Shown: piece after piece, positions 1 through 11,357 of the stretch
Layout: the number at the start of each line of letters is the position of its first letter
Position numbering within the stretch: the first letter of the stretch is position 1
Source: Capillidium heterosporum
Lineage: Eukaryota > Entomophthoromycota > Entomophthoromycetes > Entomophthorales > Capillidiaceae
Length of the DNA stretch: 64,000 bases
Assembly: GCA_016630905.1 (NCBI GenBank)
Contig: WBMQ01000009.1
Span: 558,001-622,000, forward strand
Direction of reading: 5' to 3'
Notes under the pieces: model-generated
What the model was told of the DNA's origin: nothing
The model's input: only the letters and a program-made list of their open reading frames with translations
Database searches by the model: none
Position numbers and translations under genes: made by a program

Positions 1-499
1 ATGGGTTTAGAAGGTAGTTCTAACCAAAACAGTTAACTTTCAAATCATAGTCCTTAAGCAGCATTAAAGATACGTTGAATAAGCTACATTAGAAAATAAT
101 GTGGGATACTGGCTCTGCTGCAAAACATACAAGTGCGTTTCAGCTCAAATTCAACTATTTGGCCTGTAAAAGTTCTTGATTTGGTATAGTATATTTACTT
201 TAGTAGTATACTCGATACCACTGTCAAATATAAATAATAGCTCATATTTTATAATATATATCCATTTGAACTTTATCCATCAACTTCTTATTGAACTATA
301 CAGGAAACTCTAGCTTATATCTATTCGTTAACTTGTATTTTTAATCAATCATCTATAATTATGTAAATTACTTTTGCATTCCATCCAATAGTTTATCCAA
401 CCAACCAATTCCCAATCATTTAGCCAAACTTTTACAGTTGATGATTCATTTCCAGAGTAAACATATTCAAGCTTTTACCAAGAAGAGGCAAATTTAAAG
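1..499. other. AT-rich intergenic, 5' side of GLE1
   Basis: No coding exon, tRNA or repeat is recognisable here. The last ~100 bases presumably hold the GLE1 promoter and 5' UTR. Confidence 0.5.
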
Positions 500-2248
500 A
501 TGGACATCATCAAAGACAATCCCAATCTAAAGAAACAGTAAATTAACTTGCCTTATTTTAATAAACCTAACCCATTTATGGTTTTTAATTTATATTAGAT
601 TCGACGAAGTAGAAGATAGTATTTCTTTACTCTCGGAGATAATCCTAGAGAAGCGCTCAGTCTTGAAGCAAGAATTCAAACAAAAGTTAATACAAGTCAA
701 GTACGAGACGCTTATGGTAGAGGCTTGGAAGCGAGTGCCCAAACTAGTCAACAAAGCTATGATCCATGGAATAAACCGAGCACGCAGAGATATGAAACCC
801 AAGTTGAATGAAATTTTAGTCAAGCGAGAAAATGAAAGGATCGAGAGAGAACTCAAGTTACAAAAGGAGGAGGAAGAGCGAGCTAGGTTAAAGCTTTTAG
901 CAGAGTTCAAAGAAAAGGAAAGACTTCGCGCTTTGAAGGAGGAAGAAGAGCGAAAGAAGGAAGAGGAAGTAAGGAAGAAGATGGAGTTGGAGCTTAAAGA
1001 AAAGGCGAAGCAAGAAGGTAAATTTAATTTTGCCTAAAAATCAAGTTTACATTTATTTTATGCATTAGCTGCCCTCCTGGTCAAAAAATCCAGCATTGAA
1101 CGACAAAATTTGGAAGCAGCATTGCTACGCAAAGGTTTGTATTTTATGAAACGAATGGTAGAACTGTTCCCCAACCTCAATACCGACGAACTGTTGAACA
1201 GGGTCAGAAAGTCGATGCGTACCAGTTTAGGTCAAGTTACCAACGATCAAGAATCTATTGACTATCACGTAGCCCTTATTTTTACTTTATATTCATATTT
1301 TTAGACGGCAGCTATTGATAAAATAATTTCAGAAGCTCAGGAGCGGGACCAGCACCACTACCTCTACGCTTTAAACTTTTTAGCGAAACAGGCTATGAGT
1401 CAAGCAGCTACCGAACTTATAAGTAACCCGCATATGGGTTTCCCCTTGGCTAGACTGTTATTGTCGTTGATCAACACCAACAAGGATATCTTGCCATTAC
1501 TTATGATCCGATTTTACAAAAGAGTACCTTATATCTACCCAAGGTCTCTACCACCCAACTTGGTAAGTATCTAATATTGAGAAATGATGCTGATATATGA
1601 TTGCGCCTAGGTTGCCAAAACCGAGCTATACTTCCAACGATTGGATTATTATATGGACAGTGAAGGTCAGTATGAAGAACAGGATAAGTATGATATGCGT
1701 ATCGAAGGGATCTTTAGACTTTTCTGCTGTATTACCCAGTTTGACGCCTCAGGTACATTTTCCGTTAAAATAAATTGTAATTTCTTTTTTGAAACAGATG
1801 GATATCGGTTAAACTTCGGCTTTGAAACCTCGTGGTGCTGGTTGAAGTCCTTTACCTCTATCCAACCCCCACCTGCTATCAGCTCATTACTACTCAATAC
1901 CTTCTTTGAAGTAAATTTGACCAATGCAATTAAATACTAAATGTTTTCTCTTTTTAGACGATCGGACATAAGTTCATACATCACTACCACCTACAAGCTA
2001 TCAAATTTATCCGAGCAATTGATGTCGAATATATGCCTAAATTACCTGAAGAAGCTATATCGGCCAACACAAAGCTACAAGTGACTTTGGATAAGTTCTT
2101 TGAAATGAACTGTACCTTCCCCACCCCCAAGAATCGCGAATTTTTGCAAGATGATAGCTTTGATGATTATGAATATTCGGATAGTGGATTGGAGGATAAT
2201 GAAGAGGATGATCCTTATGGAATTAATTCGGTGGAGAGGGTATGGTAA
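500..2248 (+). CDS. GLE1: mRNA export factor Gle1
   Basis: Gle1 sits at the cytoplasmic face of the nuclear pore and, with inositol hexakisphosphate, activates the DEAD-box ATPase Dbp5 to release exported mRNPs. Seven exons join in phase: 500-537, 599-1017, 1069-1268, 1305-1562, 1611-1752, 1798-1910, 1958-2248. They sum to 1,461 nt (486 aa), close to yeast Gle1. The N-terminal third is a highly charged, Glu/Lys/Arg-rich coiled coil. The C-terminal half is the helical Gle1 domain, seen in MGFPLA, RFYKRVPYIYP, a Trp-rich stretch and GHKFIHHYHLQAI. The tail is acidic (DDYEYSDSGLEDNEEDD). The ATG at 500 was chosen because its short exon splices in phase into the coiled coil. Family assignment is by motif recognition only. 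Confidence 0.9.
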
Positions 2249-3169
2249 CTGGATGGCTAGAACTTTTGTCTAGAGGGTTGGAAGTGTATTTAAGATTTGG
2301 AGATGTGAGATACGATTCTATTAAATTTGTTGAGTGTCTATTTGAATTTACATGTCAGGTAGCCAATTTAGCCTTCACCTTTATTTTATTTGATGGGCTA
2401 TTAAATTATTGGCTATATTGATCTTCAACGTAGAGTTATTTTGACTTGATGGTATAGACAGGGTAATTATAACACAATCCAGTAGGATTTTAGATGGGTG
2501 GATGGCAAAAGAGTGGTAAAGTAGCAGTTTATAACAGAGCTCGTAAGTTTTATTTTGAAATTTATTGTAGCAAACCTAATCCAACCTTATCGATCCGATA
2601 TTTTCCGAGTGACTTGGCTTTTATACTCATGATTGTTGATTTAAGTTTATTGTAGTGTAGCTAACTCAACCCATTTTATCCAGTTGTTCGATGGTGACTC
2701 TCAATCTAAATCAACCCATTTATTTAGATAACTGTATTTCAAATCTTTACTGGGGGTACAATACATCCGCTGACTCATAGGTATCAGTCTGTAATAATTA
2801 AATACAAATTTACCAGCTATATCAACTAGTCTTCAATATTGATGAAAAGTTTTCATGTGAAGCATACTATTTTGGACCACAAATCGACGGCTTTACTATA
2901 ATGGTGCTTTGGTATTGAATCATGAAGTGAAGTTTAACACGTGTTAGCTATAGAAGCAGTAAAACTATCGACATATTTTAGAGAATGTGTGGATTTTCAT
3001 AGGTATGTAAACTCAGGTTAGTTTTATAGAATAGACGAAAGAATTAAGTATAGTGTAAAAGCTTAGTAAGAAATTGATCAAACCATATAAAGGATACGGT
3101 TATACTATCTAGTTTAGATTTAAAATGTATTGTAGATGGATTTCCAACTGGCATGGTTTTATTTAAAAC
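2249..3169. other. Intergenic between convergent GLE1 and protease gene
   Basis: Both flanking genes end here, so this is 3' UTR and spacer. No gene, repeat or structured element is evident. Confidence 0.5.
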
Positions 3170-3984
3170 TCAAGGTATAGCTTGCTGTCCTTTGATCCAA
3201 TCAGCGTAGGAACTAACTCTAGCGTAGACGGAAGGTTTACCTTTGACAAGACAGGTGTAGCTGGAAACGAAGCTAGCGACCCCAATTTGTAGATTACCCT
3301 CCTTTTTTATGAATAGTGGGCTTCCCGAATCGCCATTGCAGATACCTGCCAAAAGTTAGAATCCAAATTGAAGGCAAAAAACTTACTCTTTAGACCTTCT
3401 TTGTACCCAGCACAGACGTGGTGCTGAGGTGTAATATGGAAGTAACCATTCTTACACTCGGTAAAATTGTAAATCGGTAAAGTAGCTTCAAGGAGGACCG
3501 GGGATACACTGTATAAATTATTGGGATCAGTACGGCCCCAACCTATTGCCACGCTTGGTAGACCTACTTGGTTGGCTAAGGATCCCGAGTCCAAAGTTAC
3601 AAACTGGATTGCGATATTGCTAGGAATAGGGGCTAAAAGTTTCCAAACTGCGACATCGTAAGCAGTGAACGCTTCGGCGCGGCCGGGGTGAACAGTTATG
3701 CGTTTCACTTTGAGGCTAGCCCCTTGCTCGGAGGCAACTGTTTTACGGAGGTCATGGCGGTGTACGTTAACGGTAACAGCTGAAGGCAAGTCGTCGGAGC
3801 AGTGAGCGGCTGTTAGGATAGTGGTGCTATCCAGGATGGAGCCGCCACAAAAGTGGCTTCCGTCACGTTGTAAAGATACAATGAAAGGGTGACTGAAGGG
3901 GATGGATTCTTTACCGTTGATGATGCGCTCATTTTGACCAGCTACCAAGGCTGTAAGTGCTAAGCTAAAAGATAGAAATTTCAT
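3170..3984 (-). CDS. Secreted chymotrypsin-fold serine protease, copy 1
   Basis: Secreted S1-family endopeptidase, probably for extracellular protein digestion. Two exons, 3387-3984 and 3170-3345, flank a 41-nt intron and give 257 aa. A signal peptide (about residues 1-16) is followed by a minimal propeptide ending in Arg20, then the activated N-terminus IINGKES. The catalytic triad is His61 (TAAHC), Asp110 (YDVAVWK) and Ser206 (CNGDSGSP). Cysteines fit three disulfides (42-58, 168-182, 191-220 in chymotrypsin numbering). Position 189 is Ser, not the Asp of trypsin, and 216/226 are Val/Ser instead of Gly/Gly, which predicts small P1 residues as in elastase. The codon at the exon junction encodes Ser189. 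It is the first of three tandem family members on this strand. Confidence 0.93.
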
Positions 3985-4024
3985 TTTAGATTTTTGTATT
4001 GCTAAAGTTGAATAGCTACTATCA

Positions 4025-4032
4025 TTTTTATA
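4025..4032 (-). promoter_or_regulatory. TATA box of protease copy 1
   Basis: TATAAAAA on the minus strand, 41-48 bp upstream of the start codon at 3984. The paralogue at 5973-6787 has an equivalent box at nearly the same distance. Confidence 0.55.
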
Positions 4033-5081
4033 GGTGTGGGACTTGAAAAGATGCTATTAATAAAAAAATATATGATCCCATGGCAGTCGGTATAGTTGCG
4101 CCTAAAGAGTCCTAAGATTATAGTCACGGCACTTTCCCATAAGTATAATTTCCAATTTAAATATAGAATAGAGGTGTTCTAAATCATCTTTTTGGAAAGG
4201 TATAGTGAAAGATGAAGTTTTCAAACCCTAATATTTAGCAAGCTTTAACAGGTATATATTAACGGATAGCTAAAACGTATTACCGCACCGATAAATATGT
4301 ATATAAAATTCAATGCAAAGATTAAAAGAGGGTATATTTCTTGTCTGCTCGGTTGCTTAGGATACCTTCTCCGTTTATGATGAGAGATATCATGTCTCAA
4401 ATGATCTTTTGTAAAGGATTGGTGACTTGGTGTGTCACAAAGTTTTAGTCGAAACTTTATAAGCATGTATCATCAAGTGCGTCTACCATAAGTTTACAAT
4501 ATGATGTTACTCAATAAAGGTGCATATAAATTACACTATCGAGTTAGCGCTATCGATTGTTAACTAGGGAATTGATTTAAAGTTAAAATTAATGTATAGC
4601 CTATCAAGCTTGGGATTTATACCTGCATTTTCGAACTAGTAATTGCTACGTTTATATTTCTATTGAAGATATATAACAGATTAGTTAAAAGTTTATGTTT
4701 TGGGGTTTCTATCAAAACTGACTTTAGACGACCGAGAGTCCTAAATAATTGATGACAGACCCAGCAGTTCCAATTTAAGTTATTGATTGTTATATATAAA
4801 TTCAAAGAAATCAGCAATATAAATAAGAATTAACTTCGCAAGAAAGGATGTGATAACTATGTAGTGTGCATCTGTATTTAAAGGTTGGCTATATAATTTC
4901 AACTTAAGCTTCAAATAAATATGAGGCAGGTTTTAAAAATATAAGTACAGGTTCGGTTTACTATTAATTTGACTATATACCTTACAAAACACCTCGCTAT
5001 CTTTTATTATCATCACTAAGGCTAGGTAGATTGCCTATTCCAACACTAATTTGAACACTACAGATAGTGAATGAACTAGAA

Positions 5082-5254
5082 ATGCTTTACTTTACCGCTA
5101 TAGTATCTTTTCTTGCTAGCACTACTTCTAGTGTTAGCGGTAAGCCTTAATCCAAATTGAAGATCAACTCTCGCTTACTGAAATTCCAAAGCTTACGACT
5201 GACAGCGGTACGTTTTACGAGAAGATTCGATTGAGGTTGAATGGGGTTGCTTAA
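5082..5254 (+). pseudogene. Possible relic of a small secreted protein
   Basis: An ATG at 5082 opens a 22-residue reading frame that looks like a signal peptide (MLYFTAIVSFLASTTSSVSG) and ends at a TAA at 5148. In another frame, 5156-5254 encodes a polar 32-residue stretch with no stop. The two could be linked only by a 23-nt 'intron', which is shorter than any other intron here. This is either a degraded small secreted protein gene or chance. No family is recognised. Confidence 0.2.
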
Positions 5255-5972
5255 GATCTTTAAATGTTGTTTATATTTGGACCAAAGTTGAAAAGCAGAG
5301 AGAGTTGGTGACGACGACTAAAAGAGGAATTAAAATAGTTGGCAACTTTGTCTTTAAAAATTTATCGATTCCAAAGCTTGAAATGTATTTTATATATTAA
5401 AATAAGGCCACATATAGCTACTTTTTGAAAATTAATCAAAATTCTCCATTTATTGAGCTTGGGTAGTATTTAGAGAAGATTATTGATCTGATGTAAAGGT
5501 TTCACTGGATTGGAGGTTAGTCCGAAAGTACTAAGTGGGATTCAATTCCTATCTAATACGCTATCAAGTGCATGCACCGTTGACTTTACAACTATCTTAT
5601 AAACTATGTTGTACACTAATTTATAGTGTTATCCCATATAGATGGAGTTTTCATCCTTGCATTTAACTAGCTACTAAACAGTGGATTCAAAGTTCACTTA
5701 CTGGCTTGCCAACAAAAATTGCATAGCTTCGACTTTATATTATCTTTTGGAGTTAAATATCATATACAAAATTACATAAAATTTCTAATTGGCAAATCAG
5801 TAGTTGAAATTGGGCTCAAGTATCGATGCTATCATTTACAAAGTCATTCACAGTTTTCATGATATATATGGATTTTATGGGATATACCATAAGGCATTAA
5901 ATGTATATATTTCACAATAGAGTTAGTGCTTTGGTTTAATCGGAATCAAAAATGCCTATTTTATCCAAATAT

Positions 5973-6787
5973 TTAGGGGATAGCTTGTTGCTGCTTGATC
6001 CAATCGATGTAAGAGCTAACTCTAGCATAAACAGAAGGTTGACCAACGACGAGGCACTTTCTGTTGGGAACGAAGCTAGCAAGTCCAATCTGTACATTAC
6101 TACCTTGCTTTATAAACAGTGGAGAACCGGAATCTCCTTTGCAAGCACCTACATAAATTAGAATCAATACAAAAAATTAAACGTACTTTTCAAACCCTTC
6201 TTGTAACCGGCACAGAGATGATGCTCAATTTCGAGGGAATTCCAATAGCCATTGTTGCAGTCGGAAAAGTTGTAGACTGGTAGTACGGCTTCACGGAGAA
6301 CTGGTGACAAACTAAAAGGATCATCGGGATTGGTCTTACCCCAACCTACAGCAACACTGGGCAAATCTTCCTGGTTACCTAAAAGTCCTGAATCCAAGGT
6401 TACATATTCAACTTGGATATCACTGGGGATAGGAGCAGCAAGCTTCCACACCGAGACATCAGAGGTGAGGTAGGATAAAGAGAACTTGGGATGGATAGTG
6501 ATGCGCTTTACCTTGAGGCTGGCTCCCTTTTCAGAAGCTGCTGTCTTACGGAGGTCGTGTCGGTGTACATTGACAGTTACGGATGAAGGAAGAATCTGAG
6601 AGCAGTGACCAGCCGTGAGAATGGTAGTACTATCTAAAATAGAACCACCACAGAAGTGGCCACCGTTGCTCTGTAAAGATACGGCAAAGGGGTGGCTGAA
6701 AGGGATGGATTCCTCCCCATTGATGATACGCTCATCTTGGCAAGCTATCAAAGCTGCAAATACTAAACTAAATGTCGAAAACTTCAT
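5973..6787 (-). CDS. Secreted chymotrypsin-fold serine protease, copy 2
   Basis: Close paralogue of the protease at 3170-3984, with the same gene structure: exons 6187-6787 and 5973-6148 around a 38-nt intron, 258 aa. It has a signal peptide, activation site after Arg20 (mature IINGEES) and the triad His61, Asp110 and Ser207 (CKGDSGSP). The pocket is again Ser189 with Val216 and Ser226, so elastase-like rather than trypsin-like cleavage is predicted. It differs from copy 1 mainly in surface residues and around the activation-domain loops. The intron position, falling inside the codon for residue 189, is conserved between the copies, which supports tandem duplication. Function is inferred from the S1 fold; the substrate is unknown. 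Confidence 0.93.
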
Positions 6788-7999
6788 CTATAACTTGTTT
6801 ACCGTTGATAAATTACTTGAATAGCATCGCTTTTATAGGCTTTAAGATTGAATGTATATTTTTCAAGTAGAAGGCATACAAGTTGATGACATCTCTTATC
6901 AAGACATCTAAAGAGCCATAGGATCAAGATCATGTTACTACTCTACAAATCTACTTTCAAAGCTTTATCTATGAAAGCAGCTTTGGTATGTATGATTTAG
7001 TAAGTTATTACAGATTTTATTTAGATGATCAAAGTCTTCAAGTCATCACCTACTAAATTTTGATCAGACGGTACTATAAAGAACTTTAGCTTATCACCTT
7101 ATCCACCAAAAATACTGATGTTCAATTTAAGTATAAAGAGTTTATGCTATTGCTTATTCATAGGTTCGTGCCACATCACCTCACAAGTTCATTTGAACAA
7201 ATTGGCGGTATCGTGTGCCACATTAACTTTAGTCATATAGGAAAGCGTGTATTTTAGCAAACTTTGATGATTGAAATGCAAACCTTTAACCAAAGATAAA
7301 TTTCCACAGATTTACTGAGTGGATGTATCTTGCCATAGTAAAAATATACTTATACATCATAAGAGTAATCTTCTAGCACATAGGATGTATAGGCCATTAT
7401 ATATTGAAAATATTTATAATGATCATATGCTGAATTTACTTTGAAAGTTGGTTTCATAGAGCATGCTTTTAGCAACCTACACGAGGTCATGTTAGATTGT
7501 GATGATAAACTAAAAATAATAAGATTAAAAAGTCACATCTATATATTAGATTAAGATTAGGACGGATACTAGAATTCAGCGCCTCCGATCCGTGAAACTC
7601 GGAGCATCACCAAAATTTTTCACTCCAATTCCATTATACTATTCTCTACTACTTTGGCCAGAAAGGTTCTTCAAAGCTTTTAAAGGTTTTAAAAGCTATA
7701 GATAGAATGTTTTTGACCAGAGTAGCATCAACTAAATTTTTTAATTCAACAAATATGATAATAGAAAAGGAGTTACCTACCTTTGAAATTCGACACATGG
7801 CAGTTATATGTAGACATCTTATGATAACTAGAAAGGTTCTATTGTCTATAGGTGTAGTTTATATACTGGCATATACAAAACTGTTAACTATCCAATGTTC
7901 TACAGAATGAAGAGTCGATTTTGAGAAAAGTAATGTCGCTTTTACAAAGATGATGTTTATAATGATAGGAATATTAAAGTATTATATCTTATTAAATGG
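6788..7999. other. Intergenic between protease copy 2 and the pseudogene
   Basis: AT-rich spacer with no credible gene. A small GC-richer dyad (CTCCGA at 7583, TCGGAG at 7599) is the only compact structure noticed; it reads as CCG-N12-CGG and could be a binuclear zinc-cluster factor site or chance. Confidence 0.4.
6831..6837 (-). promoter_or_regulatory. TATA box of protease copy 2
   Basis: CTATAAAAGC on the minus strand, 44-50 bp upstream of the start codon at 6787, matching the position of the box upstream of copy 1. Confidence 0.55.
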
Positions 8000-8620
8000 C
8001 TAAGAGATGGCTTGCTGCTGCTTAATCCAATGGACGTAGCTACTGATATTGGAGTAGACGGGAGGGGTACTGAGTACTAGGTACCTCAAGTTTTTGACAA
8101 AACTGTTGACACTGGCCTGTAGATTTACTTCATTACGCTTGACGAATAGCGATAGTCTCGAATATTTGTTACAGATAGTTACAAAAGTTAATGATGGAAT
8201 AGATTAAAATTACTTTTCAAGTCTTTCTTATAGTTAAGAAGATCTCCATAGGTTTGGCAGCAGGATGTAAAGTTGTAGATTGGGAGTACAACATCATGGA
8301 GAATTGGGAATCCTTTGTATAGATTATTTGAGTCGATGCGACCGCAATTGGCTTCAACTGAGGGTAGCCCTCCAGGCTATCTAGGAAATTGTAACCTAGG
8401 ATCAAAAACTCGGTTTGAATGTCGCTGAATATAGACACTGAAAGCTTCCATACTGCAGTATCGTGGGTAAAGGTTGATTGAGAATGGCTAAGGTAAGGAG
8501 TGATACGTTTCACTGTCGGATTTATTTCTTTTTGGAGATAGCTGTCTTAAAAAATCATGGCAATGTACGCTGATGGCAACAGATGAAGAGAGGGCCTGGG
8601 ATTAAATCATGGTATTCCAT
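8000..8620 (-). pseudogene. Degenerate third serine protease copy
   Basis: Fragments of the same S1 protease as 3170-3984 and 5973-6787 are recognisable in order on the minus strand but in different frames. They are a beta-strand piece (VHCHDF) near 8570, an Asp region (HDTAVWKL) near 8460, a central part within 8217-8513, and the C-terminal helix (WIKQQQAIS then stop) at 8000-8030. The GDSGSP serine region is altered (minus-strand remnant near 8140-8170), and the signal peptide and catalytic-His segment are not identifiable. Several frame breaks and in-frame stops make this a clear pseudogene and show birth-and-death evolution of this tandem family. Confidence 0.85.
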
Positions 8621-9989
8621 CATTTCTGTTGCTTTAATATATATTGATGCAACTATAATGGGATTTGTATCAGGGATCATGGTTTTCAAATTATATCGTT
8701 AATTAAAGCTTGGTAAACTATATATATGAGTAGCTATAGTCTATTGCGTTCTATGATGGAAATATCAACATTAGTTAAATATATAAAAATAAGAGCTTAG
8801 AGTTTGACTTTAAAATACTTTGCAAAATCCATGAGGTGTTACATTGCAAGATTGAAATGGCGGTGTAGTGGTCAGAAGATCTACGGTCAAAGATGGGTGT
8901 TAGCAAGCTTTCATTGCTAAAATGAATACTTTTAAATGAAAATGAAGTTGCTACTGAATCTTTAAAGAAGTTTACAGATTTAAATTTATATAATTAAATG
9001 TTTGTATATCTTCTCACATTGAATGATAGCATAGTGCTTCTAGTACTTCATGATGGATAGATTACTATATTTCTTTAGCTTTAATAAAGGTTAAATGCTC
9101 CTATTTACTTTGAAATCAGTCACATCCTAGAAATATTTTCTTGTCTATTGGGCAATAGCATATTGATATATATTCGTAAAGATAAGGCAAATTTTCAGCA
9201 AAAGTCTCATCTACGTTTTATAGTAATCATAGGACAGCTCAAAATTCAATTCACCCACACCAAATTTAACTTGAAGCAACCTTACAAAGCCCTCTAATCT
9301 AAATTCAATTGGTTTATCTTCTCAAATTAGAATTCTGGAATCTTAATAGTTAGGGAACTTTATTGGATACAACAACTATAGAGATTGAATTTTAAAACTG
9401 TATATCCAACAGTATTTATTAGATATACTATTCTACAATAAAATATAAGCATTTTCATACATATGGTCTTATATATCTTAGTGTATGCTCATCCTGGATA
9501 TCCATAGCTAGCACCAGCAAATTCTAAATCATCTGCTGTAATCTGCTATTTTTGATTGCTATCGTTGATGACTGGTGGTATATTCTGGTGTACCAGTAAC
9601 TTGGTGAGATGTAAATCAAAGTTTGAGATCAAAGTGTGGGTATTATTCAGAATTATATCAAAAACTTACTTTGGAGGTCCTTAGTAAATGGTTTTCTATC
9701 GGAGAAATAATATATAAGATGTCGAAGTTTACTAAAATTAAGCTTATGCAAAATTTTAATAATATATGCTTATATGTGAAGATATAAACATATTGTGCCT
9801 CAGCTTTTCGCTAGTAAACTTCAAGTGGTATATTATTAAACCAGTATTATAGCCTGAGCATTTTGGATCGAAACAATTCATTATTTTGAATATCCTTTGA
9901 TTCTAAATAAACACAAGCCGAAAGACTATAAATACAATGCTAAATCTATCATATTCAATCCAAAATACTATAAAAAATCAAATATACAT
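8621..9989. other. Intergenic, no gene seen
   Basis: AT-rich DNA between the protease pseudogene and the 3' end of the ornithine acetyltransferase gene. No coding, RNA or repeat feature can be supported. Confidence 0.5.
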
Positions 9990-11357
9990 TTAAGTGCGAT
10001 AGGACCCGTTGATAGTGACGTACTCATGGCTCAAATCGGAAGTCCACATCCTAACATCGTTACTCCCATCTCCATTGTCCTTACTTCCCAAGTCAACGAT
10101 AAGGTGCAAACTTCGCTTCTCCATGAACTTTAAAGCCAAATCTTCATCCATAGGCAAAGGCTGGCCCAATTCCAACAATTTCAATTCATGGAACCCATCG
10201 ATGGTCTCTCCACCGTCCAAGACAAACTTGATACTTACGTCATCAGGATTAATTTCAACACCAGAGTACCCAACAGCACAGGCGATCCTACCCCAGTTGG
10301 CATCGTTGCCATAGATGGCCGTCTTGACTAAAGTAGATTTGACGATGGACTCGGCGATCTGCCTACTACCTGTGAAGGAGTTGGAGTTGACAACGTCCAA
10401 GGTTAAAAATTTGGTGGCACCTTCGGCATCCCAGACGATCAGTTTCGCCAAACTCATCATTATCTCGGTGAGTTCCGTTTGAAACTTTAAAAAGTCGGGG
10501 TCATTGGCATCTTCGATCAGCCTGTTGTTGGCTAGACAGTTTGATAGGATTAGGCAGGTGTCGTTGGTTGAGGTATCCCCATCGATTGATATAGAGTTGA
10601 AGGATCGGTCAACTGCGTACTTTAAAGCTTTGTCTAGTAGACTAGGAGCTATATTTGCATCAGTTATTATAGTTGACAGTAATGTTGCCATATTGGGATG
10701 GATCATGCCGGCTCCCTTACTTATCCCCAGTAGCTTAAAGGTCGATCCATCCGACAAAGAAACACTCTTACTCAATAGCTTAGGCTTGGTATCGGTTGTC
10801 ATGAAGGATTCAGCTAACCTTATAAAATTGGTGGTATCGTTTGCCAAGCTTTTGAATAGCACGTCGATCCCTTTATCAATCTTTTCCATAGGGAGATGGT
10901 GGCCAATTACCCCGGTTGACATTACCAGCGTGCTTGGTGCATCTTTATCGCTGTTATCGTCACTTTTAAGTAGACTATCCACCTTGTTGACGGTCAACCA
11001 CCCGTTCTTTAAACCTAAATTCCCAGTGACGGCGTTGGCACAACCCGAGTTCACCAATAAACTACGTATACCTAACTTGTTCTTTGCGATAACCTCCTTT
11101 GTTATAATGACGGGCGCCGCACAGAATAGATTCTTGGTATAAACTGCAGAGCTAATACATCTAGTATCCGAAACTATCAACCCCAAGTCCAACTTTGCTG
11201 GATCCTTTTTGATTCCACTGTAGATTCCTTCTACCTTGTATCCTTTGGGGATGGTGTCGGAATTTATGATTATGTTCTGCATGGTTGTGCTGTTGTACCG
11301 CTTCGTTATTTGGTTATAGAGGGATCTTTGGAAGTTCTTGAGTTGATGTATCTTCAT
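9990..11357 (-). CDS. ARG7: Mitochondrial glutamate N-acetyltransferase (ornithine acetyltransferase, ArgJ type)
   Basis: Bifunctional enzyme of arginine synthesis. It transfers acetyl from N-acetylornithine to glutamate, recycling the acetyl group, and in many forms also makes N-acetylglutamate from acetyl-CoA. It is a single 455-aa exon, rare in this intron-dense window. The first ~25 residues are basic, Ser/Thr-rich and free of acidic residues, typical of a mitochondrial presequence. The ArgJ fold is shown by VNSGCANAVTG, MSTGVIG and the autocleavage motif KGAGMIHPNMATLL. Thr225 in that motif is the expected nucleophile created when the precursor cleaves itself into alpha and beta chains. 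The C-terminus has the conserved YGNDANWGRI and ends YVTINGSYRT. A long antisense reading frame over this gene is a shadow. Confidence 0.95.
   Translation of the reverse strand: MKIHQLKNFQRSLYNQITKRYNSTTMQNIIINSDTIPKGYKVEGIYSGIKKDPAKLDLGLIVSDTRCISSAVYTKNLFCAAPVIITKEVIAKNKLGIRSLLVNSGCANAVTGNLGLKNGWLTVNKVDSLLKSDDNSDKDAPSTLVMSTGVIGHHLPMEKIDKGIDVLFKSLANDTTNFIRLAESFMTTDTKPKLLSKSVSLSDGSTFKLLGISKGAGMIHPNMATLLSTIITDANIAPSLLDKALKYAVDRSFNSISIDGDTSTNDTCLILSNCLANNRLIEDANDPDFLKFQTELTEIMMSLAKLIVWDAEGATKFLTLDVVNSNSFTGSRQIAESIVKSTLVKTAIYGNDANWGRIACAVGYSGVEINPDDVSIKFVLDGGETIDGFHELKLLELGQPLPMDEDLALKFMEKRSLHLIVDLGSKDNGDGSNDVRMWTSDLSHEYVTINGSYRT

Larger units (their letters stand above)
3985..5972. other. Intergenic between protease copies 1 and 2
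   Basis: About 2 kb of AT-rich DNA holding the promoter of copy 1 and the 3' region of copy 2. Apart from a short signal-peptide-like fragment at 5082-5254, listed separately, nothing coding is apparent. Confidence 0.5.

Noticed and set aside
7583-7604. CCG-N12-CGG dyad as a zinc-cluster factor site
   Set aside because: Single occurrence, no nearby promoter with supporting copies; likely chance.
10504-11142. 212-codon open frame antisense to ornithine acetyltransferase
   Set aside because: The sense strand encodes a full-length, motif-complete enzyme; the antisense translation has no domain and arises from codon bias.
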